A DNA stretch of 24,671 bases from an uncultured Collinsella sp. (GCA_902489965.1 CABUCA010000027.1:1-24671); one strand, 5' to 3'; counted from the stretch's first letter, positions 15,447-23,350 are shown. The notes: a model not told the origin generated them from the letters alone. Numbers and translations: made by a program.

Positions 15447-16717
15447 TGAAACAGACCACCAACACCGCTGCTACCATCCTTGAGCAGGTTAATGCGATGC
15501 CGGCTGCCACTTGGGGTTGGCTCAAGATGAACCAGACCAAGCTCGAGCTCTCTGACGAGCTTGCCGCCGCTCCCACCGAGGCCGTTGAGGTCGAGGGCTT
15601 GGACGAGCAGTTTACCGGCGTGGCAGACGCGTTTGAAGCCGCCATGGACGCTATGGCCGAGCGTTTCCCCGAGCGCCGCGCCTCCGCCCCCGGCGATGCC
15701 GCCGACCGCGCCCGTATCACGCCCGAGACCGAGCTCGACGTGCCTGCGACCTCCGTCTACCAGGCCGGCGCCATCAAGCTCGAGGAGGAGCTCTCCCCTG
15801 CCGAGGCCTTCGAGACTGGCATGGGCGAGGCTGCCTACACCTACCTGGCCGACCACGCTACCAAGCGCATCGTCATCGATGTGCCCGCATACAAGCACGC
15901 CACGGTTACCGTGCGCGTGAGCGCTGTCGATGCCGCCGCGGCCATCGCCGCCATCGACGTCGTCGCCCGTCCCCAGTCGACGCTCGATCTACATATTGCC
16001 CTAGACTCCCCCGTTACCGGCGAGGGTGTCGTGGGCTCCGTGCTACGCGTGTGCGCCCACGAGTACGCCACCGTCAACGTGACCTGCACGCAGACGCTCG
16101 ACGATAGCTGGATCGCGCTCGACGACACCGGCCTGTTCCTGGACGAGGGCGCGCGCGTCAACGTGCAGCACACCGTCCTGGGTGCCGGTGCCAGCGCCAC
16201 CGGCCTCGCCGGCGACCTGTTGGGCGATACCGCCAAGGTCACCATCGATACTGACTACCTGGGCGCCCGAGAGCAGGTGCGCGACTTTAACTACGAGCTG
16301 CGCCACCGCGGTCGCAAGACCGAGTGCGAGATCGACGCCAACGGCGTGCTGACCGGCACGTCCAAGAAGGTCTACCGCGGCACCATCGACCTCGTGCACG
16401 GCTGCAAGGGTGCAACCGGCACCGAGCGCGAGACGGTGCTTTTGGCCAACAAGGGGGTCGACAACAAGACCGTCCCCGTCATCCTGTGCGACGAGGACGA
16501 CGTCGCCGGCAACCACGGAGCCACCATCGGCCACGTCCGCGACGAGCAGCTGTTCTACCTCGCCTGCCGCGGCCTTGACCAAAACGCCGCCGAGGACCTG
16601 TTCGTCCGTGCCAAGCTGGAGGACGCCGCGCTTTCCGCCACCGACGAGCGCACCCGCGCCGCCGTCGTCCGCCTGGGCAACAACCTGATCGACAACTTTG
16701 AAGAGGAGCTCGCATGA
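15446..16717 (+). CDS. sufD: SufD, Fe-S cluster scaffold subunit
   Basis: 423 residues. The C-terminal third is typical: RKTECEIDANGVLTGTSKKVYRGTIDL (290-316), then PVILCDEDDVAGNHGATIGHVRDEQLFYLACRGL. H357 in NHGAT corresponds to the conserved SufD His (His360 in E. coli) that contributes to the cluster site with SufB. The first ~140 residues are poorly conserved and include an N-terminal helical segment with WGWLKMN, common in SufD proteins (WxxLKxT). The gene overlaps sufB by 1 nt and sufS by 4 nt (ATGA). A SufB paralogue call is excluded because the SufB cysteine region is absent. Part of the cytoplasmic SufBC2D complex. Confidence 0.95.
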   Translation: MKQTTNTAATILEQVNAMPAATWGWLKMNQTKLELSDELAAAPTEAVEVEGLDEQFTGVADAFEAAMDAMAERFPERRASAPGDAADRARITPETELDVPATSVYQAGAIKLEEELSPAEAFETGMGEAAYTYLADHATKRIVIDVPAYKHATVTVRVSAVDAAAAIAAIDVVARPQSTLDLHIALDSPVTGEGVVGSVLRVCAHEYATVNVTCTQTLDDSWIALDDTGLFLDEGARVNVQHTVLGAGASATGLAGDLLGDTAKVTIDTDYLGAREQVRDFNYELRHRGRKTECEIDANGVLTGTSKKVYRGTIDLVHGCKGATGTERETVLLANKGVDNKTVPVILCDEDDVAGNHGATIGHVRDEQLFYLACRGLDQNAAEDLFVRAKLEDAALSATDERTRAAVVRLGNNLIDNFEEELA

Positions 16718-18039
16718 TCGACACCGAGCACGTTAAATGCGATACCTGTACCGCACCGGAGCCTATGGAGCTCGACGCCAGCGACGAGGCCTCGCGCGGC
16801 TGGCCTACCGTCGACATCGAGACCAATCCCTACAAGGCACAGTTCCCGCTGTTCCAGCAACACCCCGAGATCGCCTTCCTCGATAGTGCCGCCACCGCGC
16901 AGCGCCCTGCCTGCGTGCTCGACGCCGAGCGCGACTTCTATCAGCGCATGAACGCCAACCCCCTGCGTGGCCTGTACTCGCTGTCCGTCGAGGCCACCGA
17001 CGCCATCGCGAAAGTCCGCCAGCAGATCGCCGACCTCATCGGTGCCTCACAGGCCAACGAGGTCGTCTTCACCCGCAACACGAGCGAGTCGCTCAACCTG
17101 GTCGCCAAGAGCTTTGCACCCACGGTGCTCGAGCCCGGTGACGAGGTCGTCATCACCATCATGGAGCACCACTCCAACCTGATTCCGTGGCAGCAGGTCT
17201 GCCGCGAGACCGGCGCCAAGCTCGTCTACCTCTATCCCACCAAGACCGGCCAGCTCACCACCGAGGAGGTTCTGGCCAAGGTGGGACCCAAGACCAAGAT
17301 CCTGGCCGTGGGTCAGGTCTCCAACGTGCTAGGAGTCGAGAACCCGGTCAAGAACCTCGGCAAGCTCGTGCACAAGTACGGCGGCTATCTGGTCGTCGAC
17401 GGCGCGCAGTCGCTGCCGCACATGCCGGTCGATGTGGCCGACCTGGGCGCCGACTTCTTTGCCTTTAGCGCGCACAAGGCCATGGGCCCCATGGGCATCG
17501 GCGTGCTGTGGGGCAAGATGGACCTGCTCAACGCCATGCCGCCAGTGCTTACCGGCGGTGAGATGATCGATTCGGTCACCGAGCAGGACGCCGTCTGGGC
17601 GACCGTTCCCGAGAAATTCGAGGCCGGCACGCAGGACGCCGCCGGCATCTTCGCCACGGGTGCGGCACTCGACTACCTGGTCAACACCGTGGGTTACGAG
17701 AACATCCAGGCCCGCGAGCAGGCACTCGTCCACTATCTGATGGGCGAGCTCATGCAGCTCGACTTTGTCCAGATCATCGGCTCCATCTATTGGGACAACC
17801 ACCACGGCGTTGTGAGCTTTAACGTCAAGGGCATCCACCCGCACGACGTCGCGAGCATCATGGACATGGACGGCGTCTGCATACGCGCCGGCCACCACTG
17901 CGCGCAGCCGCTGCTCACCTGGCTGGGCGTCGAGAACCTTGCCTGCTGCCGCGCCAGCGTGGCCTTCTACAACGACAAGGCCGACATCGACAAGTTCATC
18001 GCCGGCCTGCATCACGTTTGGAGCACGTTCAATGGGTAA
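16714..18039 (+). CDS. sufS: SufS, group II cysteine desulfurase
   Basis: 441-residue PLP enzyme that releases sulfur from L-cysteine, giving alanine and a protein persulfide. FSAHKAMGPMGIGVLWG contains the PLP lysine K255. RAGHHCAQPLL contains the persulfide cysteine C396 in the SufS/CsdA-type loop. NTSESLNLVA and MEHHSNLIPWQ are PLP-pocket motifs. The first ~35 residues precede the usual SufS start (NPYKAQFPLFQQHPEIAFLDSAA) and hold a CxxC (KCDTC, C9 and C12), unusual for the family. The start is fixed by the ATGA overlap with sufD; the next in-frame ATG is codon 18, inside the extension. It overlaps sufU by 8 nt. SufU is the expected sulfur acceptor, since no sufE is present. Confidence 0.96.
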   Translation: MIDTEHVKCDTCTAPEPMELDASDEASRGWPTVDIETNPYKAQFPLFQQHPEIAFLDSAATAQRPACVLDAERDFYQRMNANPLRGLYSLSVEATDAIAKVRQQIADLIGASQANEVVFTRNTSESLNLVAKSFAPTVLEPGDEVVITIMEHHSNLIPWQQVCRETGAKLVYLYPTKTGQLTTEEVLAKVGPKTKILAVGQVSNVLGVENPVKNLGKLVHKYGGYLVVDGAQSLPHMPVDVADLGADFFAFSAHKAMGPMGIGVLWGKMDLLNAMPPVLTGGEMIDSVTEQDAVWATVPEKFEAGTQDAAGIFATGAALDYLVNTVGYENIQAREQALVHYLMGELMQLDFVQIIGSIYWDNHHGVVSFNVKGIHPHDVASIMDMDGVCIRAGHHCAQPLLTWLGVENLACCRASVAFYNDKADIDKFIAGLHHVWSTFNG

Positions 18040-18466
18040 TCTGTACACCTCCACCACATTTATGGAGCACAACTCGCACCCCGACTATAAGTATGAGATG
18101 GATGCTCCCACGCACGAGCACGACGGCATCAACCCCAGCTGCGGCGACGAGCTCACCTTGCAGCTGCGCGTCGAGAACGGCGTGATCGAGGAGGCCTCCT
18201 TTACCGGCCACGGCTGCGCCATCAGTCAGGCCAGCGCCGACATCATGGCCGACCTCATCACCGGCGAGACCGTCGAGGAAGCTCGCCGCCTAGCAGAGCT
18301 CTTCCTTGCCATGATCCGCGGCGAGCAGCTCTCCGAGGAGGACCTGGAAGACCTGGACGAAGCCGCCCAGCTCCAGGACATCTCGCACATGCCCGCCCGC
18401 GTCAAATGCGCCGAGCTCGCCTGGCGCACCCTCGACGGCATGCTCACGGGACAAAATAATCAGTAG
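18032..18466 (+). CDS. sufU: SufU, zinc-dependent sulfur acceptor (IscU-like fold)
   Basis: 144 residues. NPSCGDELTLQL (C37, D39), FTGHGCAISQASADIM (C62) and VKCAELAWRTL (C126) are the conserved ligands of SufU, where zinc is held by three Cys and an Asp and the persulfide is taken from SufS by ligand swapping. The ~20-residue acidic insertion (GEQLSEEDLEDLDEAAQ, from 97) between the second and third Cys separates SufU from IscU. ATG 18032 lies inside the end of sufS (8-nt overlap) with GGAG 8 nt upstream. The start at 18062 (MEHNS) is possible but lacks as good a site. Last gene of the operon, followed by a terminator at 18495-18533. Confidence 0.94.
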   Translation: MGNLYTSTTFMEHNSHPDYKYEMDAPTHEHDGINPSCGDELTLQLRVENGVIEEASFTGHGCAISQASADIMADLITGETVEEARRLAELFLAMIRGEQLSEEDLEDLDEAAQLQDISHMPARVKCAELAWRTLDGMLTGQNNQ

Positions 18467-18476
18467 AACTTGTCCC
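18448..18476. repeat. GGGACAA/TTGTCCC inverted repeat at the end of sufU
   Basis: GGGACAA (18448-18454) and TTGTCCC (18470-18476) flank 15 nt spanning the sufU stop codon. The left arm continues as GGGACAAAAT and the right arm as GTCCCAAATC, the same words found at 13022-13031 and 13043-13052 ahead of the operon. There is no T-run, so it is not a simple terminator. Confidence 0.5.
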
Positions 18477-18494
18477 AAATCTTAAGATTTTTGT

Positions 18495-18533
18495 TGGCCG
18501 AATCGCTTGACAAGAGTGGTTCGGCCATTTTCT
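18495..18533 (+). terminator. Terminator of the suf operon
   Basis: TGGCCGAA (18495-18502) pairs perfectly with TTCGGCCA (18520-18527), with a 17-nt loop, followed by TTTTCT. It touches the end of the convergent minus-strand transposase gene. Confidence 0.75.
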
Positions 18534-19341
18534 ATTCCGAGAGCTCAGCCTGTGCCTTCACCCGCGCATAAGCGCGCACGATACGAGATACGGTACTCTT
18601 GCTGATTCCCGTATACCGTTCGACCTCGCGCACCGTGTAGCCGCCATCGTGCAGAGCGAAAATGATTCTGTCTCGCCGCGAGGGCGCAACGGTCTTGAGT
18701 TCGTTGAGCGGAACCCCGAGGCTCTTCGCCATCTTGTCGGCAAAGGCGTGGCGTTCCCACTCCGTCTCTTTCATATCGCACAGCGCTGGCTCACTGCCGT
18801 CGGGCGTCGAAAGCGAATAGGCAATAAAGCCCTCGGCAGAGCCAAAAAGCTCAAGCACACAAGAAGGATCAGAAAATCCCCTCGCGGCATCGGCCACATC
18901 ACCGTCGTAAGCGCGTAGATGTTCCGGAAAGCTGCTCCAGGGATAACGCTCGATTAGGCTAACGCCCACCTCCTGCGGATCGGCGTGTACAGAGCGAATA
19001 GCCTCCATCACCTGCCAGTCGGTATCGAGCGAGCGCCGGTCAAAACGGTTTTGGAACAGATGGCCTGTGCGCCCCGTGCGCTTATTGAACCGCCGCGCGT
19101 ACGTCAAAAGCAGCCGGTGCATTGCCGCGCTCATCCTGTCCTCGTAATCTGCAAGCACCAAATGCACGTGATTGCCCATAAGGCACCAGGCGATAACCGT
19201 CACGCCCTCCTCGCGACAGCACTCGCGCATCAGCTCCAAAAACTCCCACCGGTCGTCATCGCCCTCAAAGATGAGCCGCTTGCCCGTACCGCGGGCACAG
19301 ACATGGTAAAAGCCGGTAACCGTTCTCCAAACGCGCTGCAT
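18532..19341 (-). CDS. REP-associated tyrosine (Y1/HUH) transposase-like protein with C-terminal HTH
   Basis: 269 residues. GFYHVCARGTGKRLIF (9-24) opens the Y1 transposase fold. MGNHVHLVLAD carries the HUH metal-binding pair (HVH). LLTYARRFNKRTGRTGHLFQNRFDRR contains the candidate nucleophile Tyr and the GhLfQ-R motif of TnpA_REP/RAYT proteins. The C-terminus (RRDRIIFALHDGGYTVREVERYTGISKSTVSRIVR) is a helix-turn-helix not found in classical IS200 enzymes but frequent in the Gram-positive relatives. ATG 19341 with GGGAG 4 nt upstream is preferred over the longer frame from 19554, whose first 71 codons lack homology and include the candidate promoter. No IS ends or target duplication were seen, so it may be a domesticated single-copy gene that processes hairpin DNA. 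Confidence 0.82.
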   Translation of the reverse strand: MQRVWRTVTGFYHVCARGTGKRLIFEGDDDRWEFLELMRECCREEGVTVIAWCLMGNHVHLVLADYEDRMSAAMHRLLLTYARRFNKRTGRTGHLFQNRFDRRSLDTDWQVMEAIRSVHADPQEVGVSLIERYPWSSFPEHLRAYDGDVADAARGFSDPSCVLELFGSAEGFIAYSLSTPDGSEPALCDMKETEWERHAFADKMAKSLGVPLNELKTVAPSRRDRIIFALHDGGYTVREVERYTGISKSTVSRIVRAYARVKAQAELSE

Positions 19342-19374
19342 GGCGCTCCCTTCACCGGGATCTGCTTGCCATCC

Positions 19375-19403
19375 AATACAGCACGATTGAAGCGTGCCAT
19401 CAA
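19375..19403 (-). promoter_or_regulatory. Candidate transposase promoter with internal dyad
   Basis: On the minus strand TTGATG (19403-19398), a 17-nt spacer and TGTATT (19380-19375) form a good promoter about 35 nt before the ATG. The spacer itself is an inverted repeat, GCACG-N7-CGTGC, well placed for a repressor. Confidence 0.5.
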
Positions 19404-19744
19404 AACATTCACGCAAAACAATACACTCGCGCGGCCAAAGGCAGTAATCAGGCGGCGAACGGCACCGTTGCAACAGGTCAACCCCTGCAACGCTTACAAG
19501 AGCTGACCAAAAGCTTGCCAAAGACGGACCCCCTCTACGGAAGTTCGCGACCACAGAACATAGCGTTAAACCGTTTCAATTAAAACTTCCGGACTTCTCG
19601 CTACGAAAACTGAGCCGTTCGCCGAATATTCCGTGCATTTCGCGGTATTATAGGGGCTGCATGTCATGTCCCTTTCGAAGGGTCGCCCGGCAATCGCCAG
19701 CCACGACCCCCAGACGGGACGCCAACACGATAGAGAGGAGAGGC
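19404..19744. other. Intergenic region between the transposase and the NifU-like gene
   Basis: No coding sequence is supported here. It holds an inverted repeat CGTTGCA/TGCAACG (19466-19472 and 19486-19492, 13-nt loop), a possible -10 TATTAT (19646-19651) for the plus-strand scaffold gene without a clear -35, a short dyad CCCTT-TCG-AAGGG near 19670-19682, and the AGGAG ribosome site just before 19745. The TATTAT would give a leader of about 85 nt. Confidence 0.45.
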
Positions 19745-20479
19745 ATGCAGTACTCACAGGAAGTGGAGAACATGTGCCCCGTTGCCAAGGGTGCATACCA
19801 CGGCCCCGCACCCATCCCCGAGGAGGGCAAGTGGGTCCAGGCTAAGGAGATTTCCGACATCTCCGGTCTTACGCACGGTGTGGGTTGGTGCGCACCTCAG
19901 CAGGGCGCCTGCAAGCTCACGCTGAACGTCAAGGACGGCATCATCGAGGAGGCCCTCGTTGAGACCATCGGCTGCTCGGGCATGACCCACTCTGCCGCCA
20001 TGGCTTCCGAGATCCTTCCCGGTAAGACCATCCTCGAGGCCCTCAACACCGACCTCGTCTGCGACGCTATCAACGTTGCTATGCGCGAGATCTTCCTGCA
20101 AATCGTTTACGGCCGCAGCCAGACCGCGTTCTCCGAGGGCGGCCTGCCCGTGGGCGCCTCCCTCGACGACCTCGGCAAGGGCCTTCGCTCTCAGGTCGGC
20201 ACCATGTTCGGCACCAAGGCCAAGGGCGCTCGTTACCTCGAGCTCGCTCAGGGCTACGTCACCCGCATGGCTCTCAACGACAAGAACGAGATCATCGCAT
20301 TCGAGTTCCTGAACCTCGGCAAGTTCACCGACGCCGTCAAGGCCGGCAAGACCCCCGAGGAGGCCATCGCTGGCGCTATGGGCCACTATGGTCAGTGGGA
20401 GAACGCTGCCAAGTACATCGACCCGCGCACCGACGAGGAGACTCACTCCGTCGCCAGCGTGTTCCCGGTTCACGAGTAG
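19745..20479 (+). CDS. NifU/IscU-like iron-sulfur cluster assembly scaffold protein
   Basis: 244 residues. The middle (about 40-130) has the U-type scaffold pattern: GVGWCAPQQGACKLTLNVKDGIIEEALVETIGCSGMTHSAAMASEI, with C49, C56 and C77 and a further C106 (LVCDAIN). C77 in GCSGM matches the conserved scaffold cysteine in IscU/NifU (GCxxxxAS). The C-terminal ~110 residues are specific to this subfamily and end with a small repeat of YIDPRTDEETHS type. It is followed after 18 nt by the GGGtGRT gene; the two often occur together in Clostridia and Coriobacteriia. Role is inferred as carrying or building Fe-S clusters. No partner desulfurase is adjacent, but sufS lies 1.7 kb upstream. AGGAGAGG precedes the ATG, and a MCPVAK start (residue 10) is also possible. 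Confidence 0.83.
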   Translation: MQYSQEVENMCPVAKGAYHGPAPIPEEGKWVQAKEISDISGLTHGVGWCAPQQGACKLTLNVKDGIIEEALVETIGCSGMTHSAAMASEILPGKTILEALNTDLVCDAINVAMREIFLQIVYGRSQTAFSEGGLPVGASLDDLGKGLRSQVGTMFGTKAKGARYLELAQGYVTRMALNDKNEIIAFEFLNLGKFTDAVKAGKTPEEAIAGAMGHYGQWENAAKYIDPRTDEETHSVASVFPVHE

Positions 20480-20497
20480 AAAGGGAGGGAAATAACT

Positions 20498-21502
20498 ATG
20501 ACTGTTACGTTCGAAGGTTACGAGCGCCGCGCTGACAAGATCAACAAGTGCCTCGCCGACAACGGCATCGCCTCCCTCGAGGAAGCTCTGCAGATCTGCA
20601 CCGACAAGGGCTTCAACCCGCGTGAGATCGTCAACAACACCCAGTCCATCGCCTTCCAGAACGCCGAGTGGGCCTACACCCTCGGTTGCGCTCTCGCTGT
20701 CAAGCGTGGCGCCAAGTCCGCTTCTGAGGCTGCCGCCATCATCGGCGAGGGCATCCAGGCCTTCACCGTTCCCGGCTCCGTCGCCGAGGACCGCAAGGTT
20801 GGTCTGGGCCACGGCAACCTGGGCGCTATGCTGCTCTCCGACGACACCGAGTGCTTCGCCTTCCTGGCCGGCCACGAGTCCTTCGCTGCCGCTGAGGGCG
20901 CTATCGGCCTGGCTCTGAACGCCAACAAGGCTCGCAAGAAGCCGCTGCGCGTTATCCTCAACGGTCTGGGCAAGGACGCCGCTCAGATCATCGCCCGCAT
21001 CAACGGCTTCACCTATGTGAAGACCCAGTTCGACTACTACACGGGCGAGCTCAAGGTCGTCGAGACCATCCCCTACTCCGATGGTCCCCGCGCTGCCGTT
21101 AACTGCTACGGCTCCGACGACGTCCGCGAGGGCGTTGCCATCATGTGGCACGAGAACGTCGACATCTCGATCACCGGTAACTCCACCAACCCCACGCGCT
21201 TCCAGCACCCCGTCGCTGGCACCTACAAGAAGGAGCGCATCGAGGCTGGCAAGAAGTACTTCTCCGTCGCTTCTGGTGGCGGCACTGGCCGCACCCTGCA
21301 CCCGGACAACATGGGCGCCGGCCCTGCCTCTTACGGCATGACCGACACCATGGGCCGTATGCACTCCGACGCCCAGTTCGCCGGTTCTTCCTCCGTGCCT
21401 GCGCACGTCGACATGATGGGTCTCATCGGCATGGGCAACAACCCCATGGTTGGTGCCACCGTCGCCTGCGCTGTCGCCGTCGAGGAGGCCCTCAAGGCCT
21501 AA
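20498..21502 (+). CDS. GGGtGRT family protein
   Basis: 334 residues. It carries the name-giving motif GGGTGRT at 260-266, in SVASGGGTGRTLHPDNMGAGPASYGMTDTMGRMHS, and the conserved tail SSVPAHVDMMGLIGMGNNPMVGA. Cysteines are few (C18, C34, C64, C119, C203), so it is not an obvious cluster carrier. The glycine-rich loop and His/Asp/Asn residues around it could bind a nucleotide or a phosphate, but the biochemical role is, to my knowledge, unproven. GGGAGG lies ahead of the ATG. It is co-transcribed with the scaffold gene (18-nt gap) and closed by a strong terminator. The pairing suggests a function in Fe-S or related metal-cofactor handling. Codon use is strongly biased to C/T-ending codons, hinting at high expression. 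Confidence 0.85.
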   Translation: MTVTFEGYERRADKINKCLADNGIASLEEALQICTDKGFNPREIVNNTQSIAFQNAEWAYTLGCALAVKRGAKSASEAAAIIGEGIQAFTVPGSVAEDRKVGLGHGNLGAMLLSDDTECFAFLAGHESFAAAEGAIGLALNANKARKKPLRVILNGLGKDAAQIIARINGFTYVKTQFDYYTGELKVVETIPYSDGPRAAVNCYGSDDVREGVAIMWHENVDISITGNSTNPTRFQHPVAGTYKKERIEAGKKYFSVASGGGTGRTLHPDNMGAGPASYGMTDTMGRMHSDAQFAGSSSVPAHVDMMGLIGMGNNPMVGATVACAVAVEEALKA

Positions 21503-21537
21503 TCGCGCCCGCGCGATGCTCATATAGTTGAGCTTTG

Positions 21538-21574
21538 GAGCCGCTACCTTTCGAGGTAGCGGCTCTTTTTGTTT
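21538..21574 (+). terminator. Strong terminator after the GGGtGRT gene
   Basis: GAGCCGCTACC (21538-21548) pairs perfectly with GGTAGCGGCTC (21555-21565), with a 6-nt loop, followed by TTTTTGTTT. Classic intrinsic terminator. Confidence 0.92.
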
Positions 21575-21619
21575 GCCCCGTCTCAAATTGGTTACTCTTA
21601 TTAAAGGGTCCGATGTATC

Positions 21620-21686
21620 AGTTGTGGTGAAATACGGACTGAATTGCATCCATACAGGCCAAAACAGTCCGTATTCCACCGCAACT
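21620..21686. repeat. Long intergenic hairpin (22-bp arms, 23-nt loop)
   Basis: The arm at 21620-21641 and the arm at 21665-21686 match as inverted repeats at 20 of 22 positions; the two mismatches would be G-U pairs in one RNA orientation. The core arm word is ATACGGACTG / CAGTCCGTAT. No T-run follows. It lies after a strong terminator and 138 nt before the flavoprotein ATG. It could be a structured RNA, a folded extragenic repeat or a mobile-element relic. Confidence 0.7.
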
Positions 21687-21823
21687 TATCAAATGGGCCG
21701 ACCGAAGTGGCCGAGTCCACCTGACGCCCACCTGCCATATTTGCCCTTTACCGATTTGCCGGGTCTTTGCGGCCCCATTGCCGATCACCCGTGCGACAAT
21801 GCGCCGGACGAGAAAGGAATCCG

Positions 21824-23350
21824 ATGGAATCGACTGATGTACTGGTAATTGGATCTGGCATTGCGGGCCTTTGTGCCGCCATCGAAGCGGCACGCACGGG
21901 CGCAACCGTCGCTGTGGCAAGCGCCGGCAAGACCATGAGTGGATCGAGCTTCTTCCCTGGAACCTGGGGCCTAGGGCTTATCGGACCCGTTAACGAAGAC
22001 GACGAACAAGACCTCATCGACACCATCCAGACCGTCGGCGGCGGTGTCGCCGACCCCGAGCTTGTCCAGACGTTTGTCCACGGCATTCCCCAGGCAATTG
22101 AATGGCTCGAGCAAGACCTGGGCGTTGAGCTCAAGCGTCCGCAAAACGCTGAGAGCGCTCAGCAAAAGCAGTTTATCCCCTGCTTTGACCACAAGACGCG
22201 CATGTGGCGCGGCCTCACCCGCAAGCCCCTTGAGGACGCTCTGACAGCCCGGATCGAGTCGCTCGGCATTCGCCTGCTCCCCCGCCATGAGCTTATCGAC
22301 CTTATTGAGGACACGAACGGCAGAATCACCGGAACCGTGCTCTACAACCTCACCGAAGATCGAATCGTGCCCTTTGCTACCAAAGCCACGATCATCGCAG
22401 CCGGTGGCACGGGTGGCCTGTTCGAGCGAAGCCTCACTTCCGCCGACGTGCTCAGCTCATCACAGGCCATCGCGCTGGCGCACGGCGCATCGCTTACTAA
22501 TATAGAGTTCATGCAGATGATGCCCGGCTTCATCGAGCCCAAGCGCAACCTTGTCTTTAACGAGAAGACCTGGCGCTACGTACATGTAGACCAGCCGGCA
22601 GATATTGCCGACGACAAGCTGGACGACCTGCTCGAGCAGCGCTCTGGATATGGTCCCTTCACGTCACGCTTGGCCTCCCGCGCTATCGATCTCGTCATCG
22701 ATCAGGCAGGTGTCGAAGGCCTGGCACTCCACTACGACTTCCCCCGCGAGGATGTCCCAGAGTTTGTGCAGACCTTTGCCACCTGGCTGCAAGACGAGCA
22801 CGGCATCGCCCCGACTGACGAGATGCGCGTTGCGATGTATGCCCACGCCGCTAACGGCGGCATCAAGATCGATAAGACCGCGCACACGGGCGTTGAGGGC
22901 CTCTACGCTTGCGGCGAGGCGACAGGCGGCATGCACGGCGCCGACCGCATTGGTGGCTTGTCAAGCGCCAACGGCATCGTATTCGGACGTATCGCGGGCG
23001 CATCGGCAGCCCTCACAGCGCAGAAAGAGCCTGAGGCGGCCCTGAAGGCGGATATCACCCTCCCCCAGTACGGCATTGCCACAACAGATGCCGAACGCCT
23101 GACACACAGCCTTAGGCACACGATGAGCACCTTTTGCATGATCAACAGGACCGAAACAGGCCTATCCGAGGCCCTGCAACAGCTTGAAAGCCTGCAAGAC
23201 AAGGCCATGGCGCTGAGCAAGCCGCATACCGATGACAGCGAGATCGCAGCCCTCGCCCGCCTACAGTCGCAGATTCGACTAGCACAGGAAATGGTCAAAG
23301 CCATGCGCAAGCGAACTGAAAGTCTCGGGTCGCACTATCGAGCGGATTAA
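21824..23350 (+). CDS. FAD-dependent oxidoreductase, fumarate reductase/aspartate oxidase family
   Basis: 508 residues. The FAD-binding Rossmann motif is VLVIGSGIAGLCAA (6-19), ATIIAAGGTGGLF (188-200) is the second dinucleotide segment, and ACGEATGGMHGADRIGGLSSANGIVFGRIAG (362-392) is the FAD C-terminal signature. FTSRLASRAI (279-288) holds the catalytic-Arg position of fumarate reductase/NadB relatives, and H341 (AHAANGGI) matches one substrate His. The usual HPT substrate motif reads MPG (EFMQMMPGF, 228-236), so succinate, fumarate or aspartate may not be the substrate. No signal peptide and no heme or flavin-transfer domain. ATG 21824 with GAAAGGA upstream is preferred to a start 57 nt earlier. 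It stands alone: nadA and nadC are not adjacent, so I give no gene symbol. Confidence 0.82.
   Translation: MESTDVLVIGSGIAGLCAAIEAARTGATVAVASAGKTMSGSSFFPGTWGLGLIGPVNEDDEQDLIDTIQTVGGGVADPELVQTFVHGIPQAIEWLEQDLGVELKRPQNAESAQQKQFIPCFDHKTRMWRGLTRKPLEDALTARIESLGIRLLPRHELIDLIEDTNGRITGTVLYNLTEDRIVPFATKATIIAAGGTGGLFERSLTSADVLSSSQAIALAHGASLTNIEFMQMMPGFIEPKRNLVFNEKTWRYVHVDQPADIADDKLDDLLEQRSGYGPFTSRLASRAIDLVIDQAGVEGLALHYDFPREDVPEFVQTFATWLQDEHGIAPTDEMRVAMYAHAANGGIKIDKTAHTGVEGLYACGEATGGMHGADRIGGLSSANGIVFGRIAGASAALTAQKEPEAALKADITLPQYGIATTDAERLTHSLRHTMSTFCMINRTETGLSEALQQLESLQDKAMALSKPHTDDSEIAALARLQSQIRLAQEMVKAMRKRTESLGSHYRAD

Noticed and set aside
19342..19554. 71-codon upstream extension of the transposase
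   Set aside because: It contains the candidate promoter and a dyad, and the Y1 fold begins after ATG 19341.
19754..21679. 641-codon minus-strand frame opposite the scaffold and GGGtGRT genes
   Set aside because: Val/Gly/Ala/Leu-rich shadow of strongly biased codons in two well-supported plus-strand genes.
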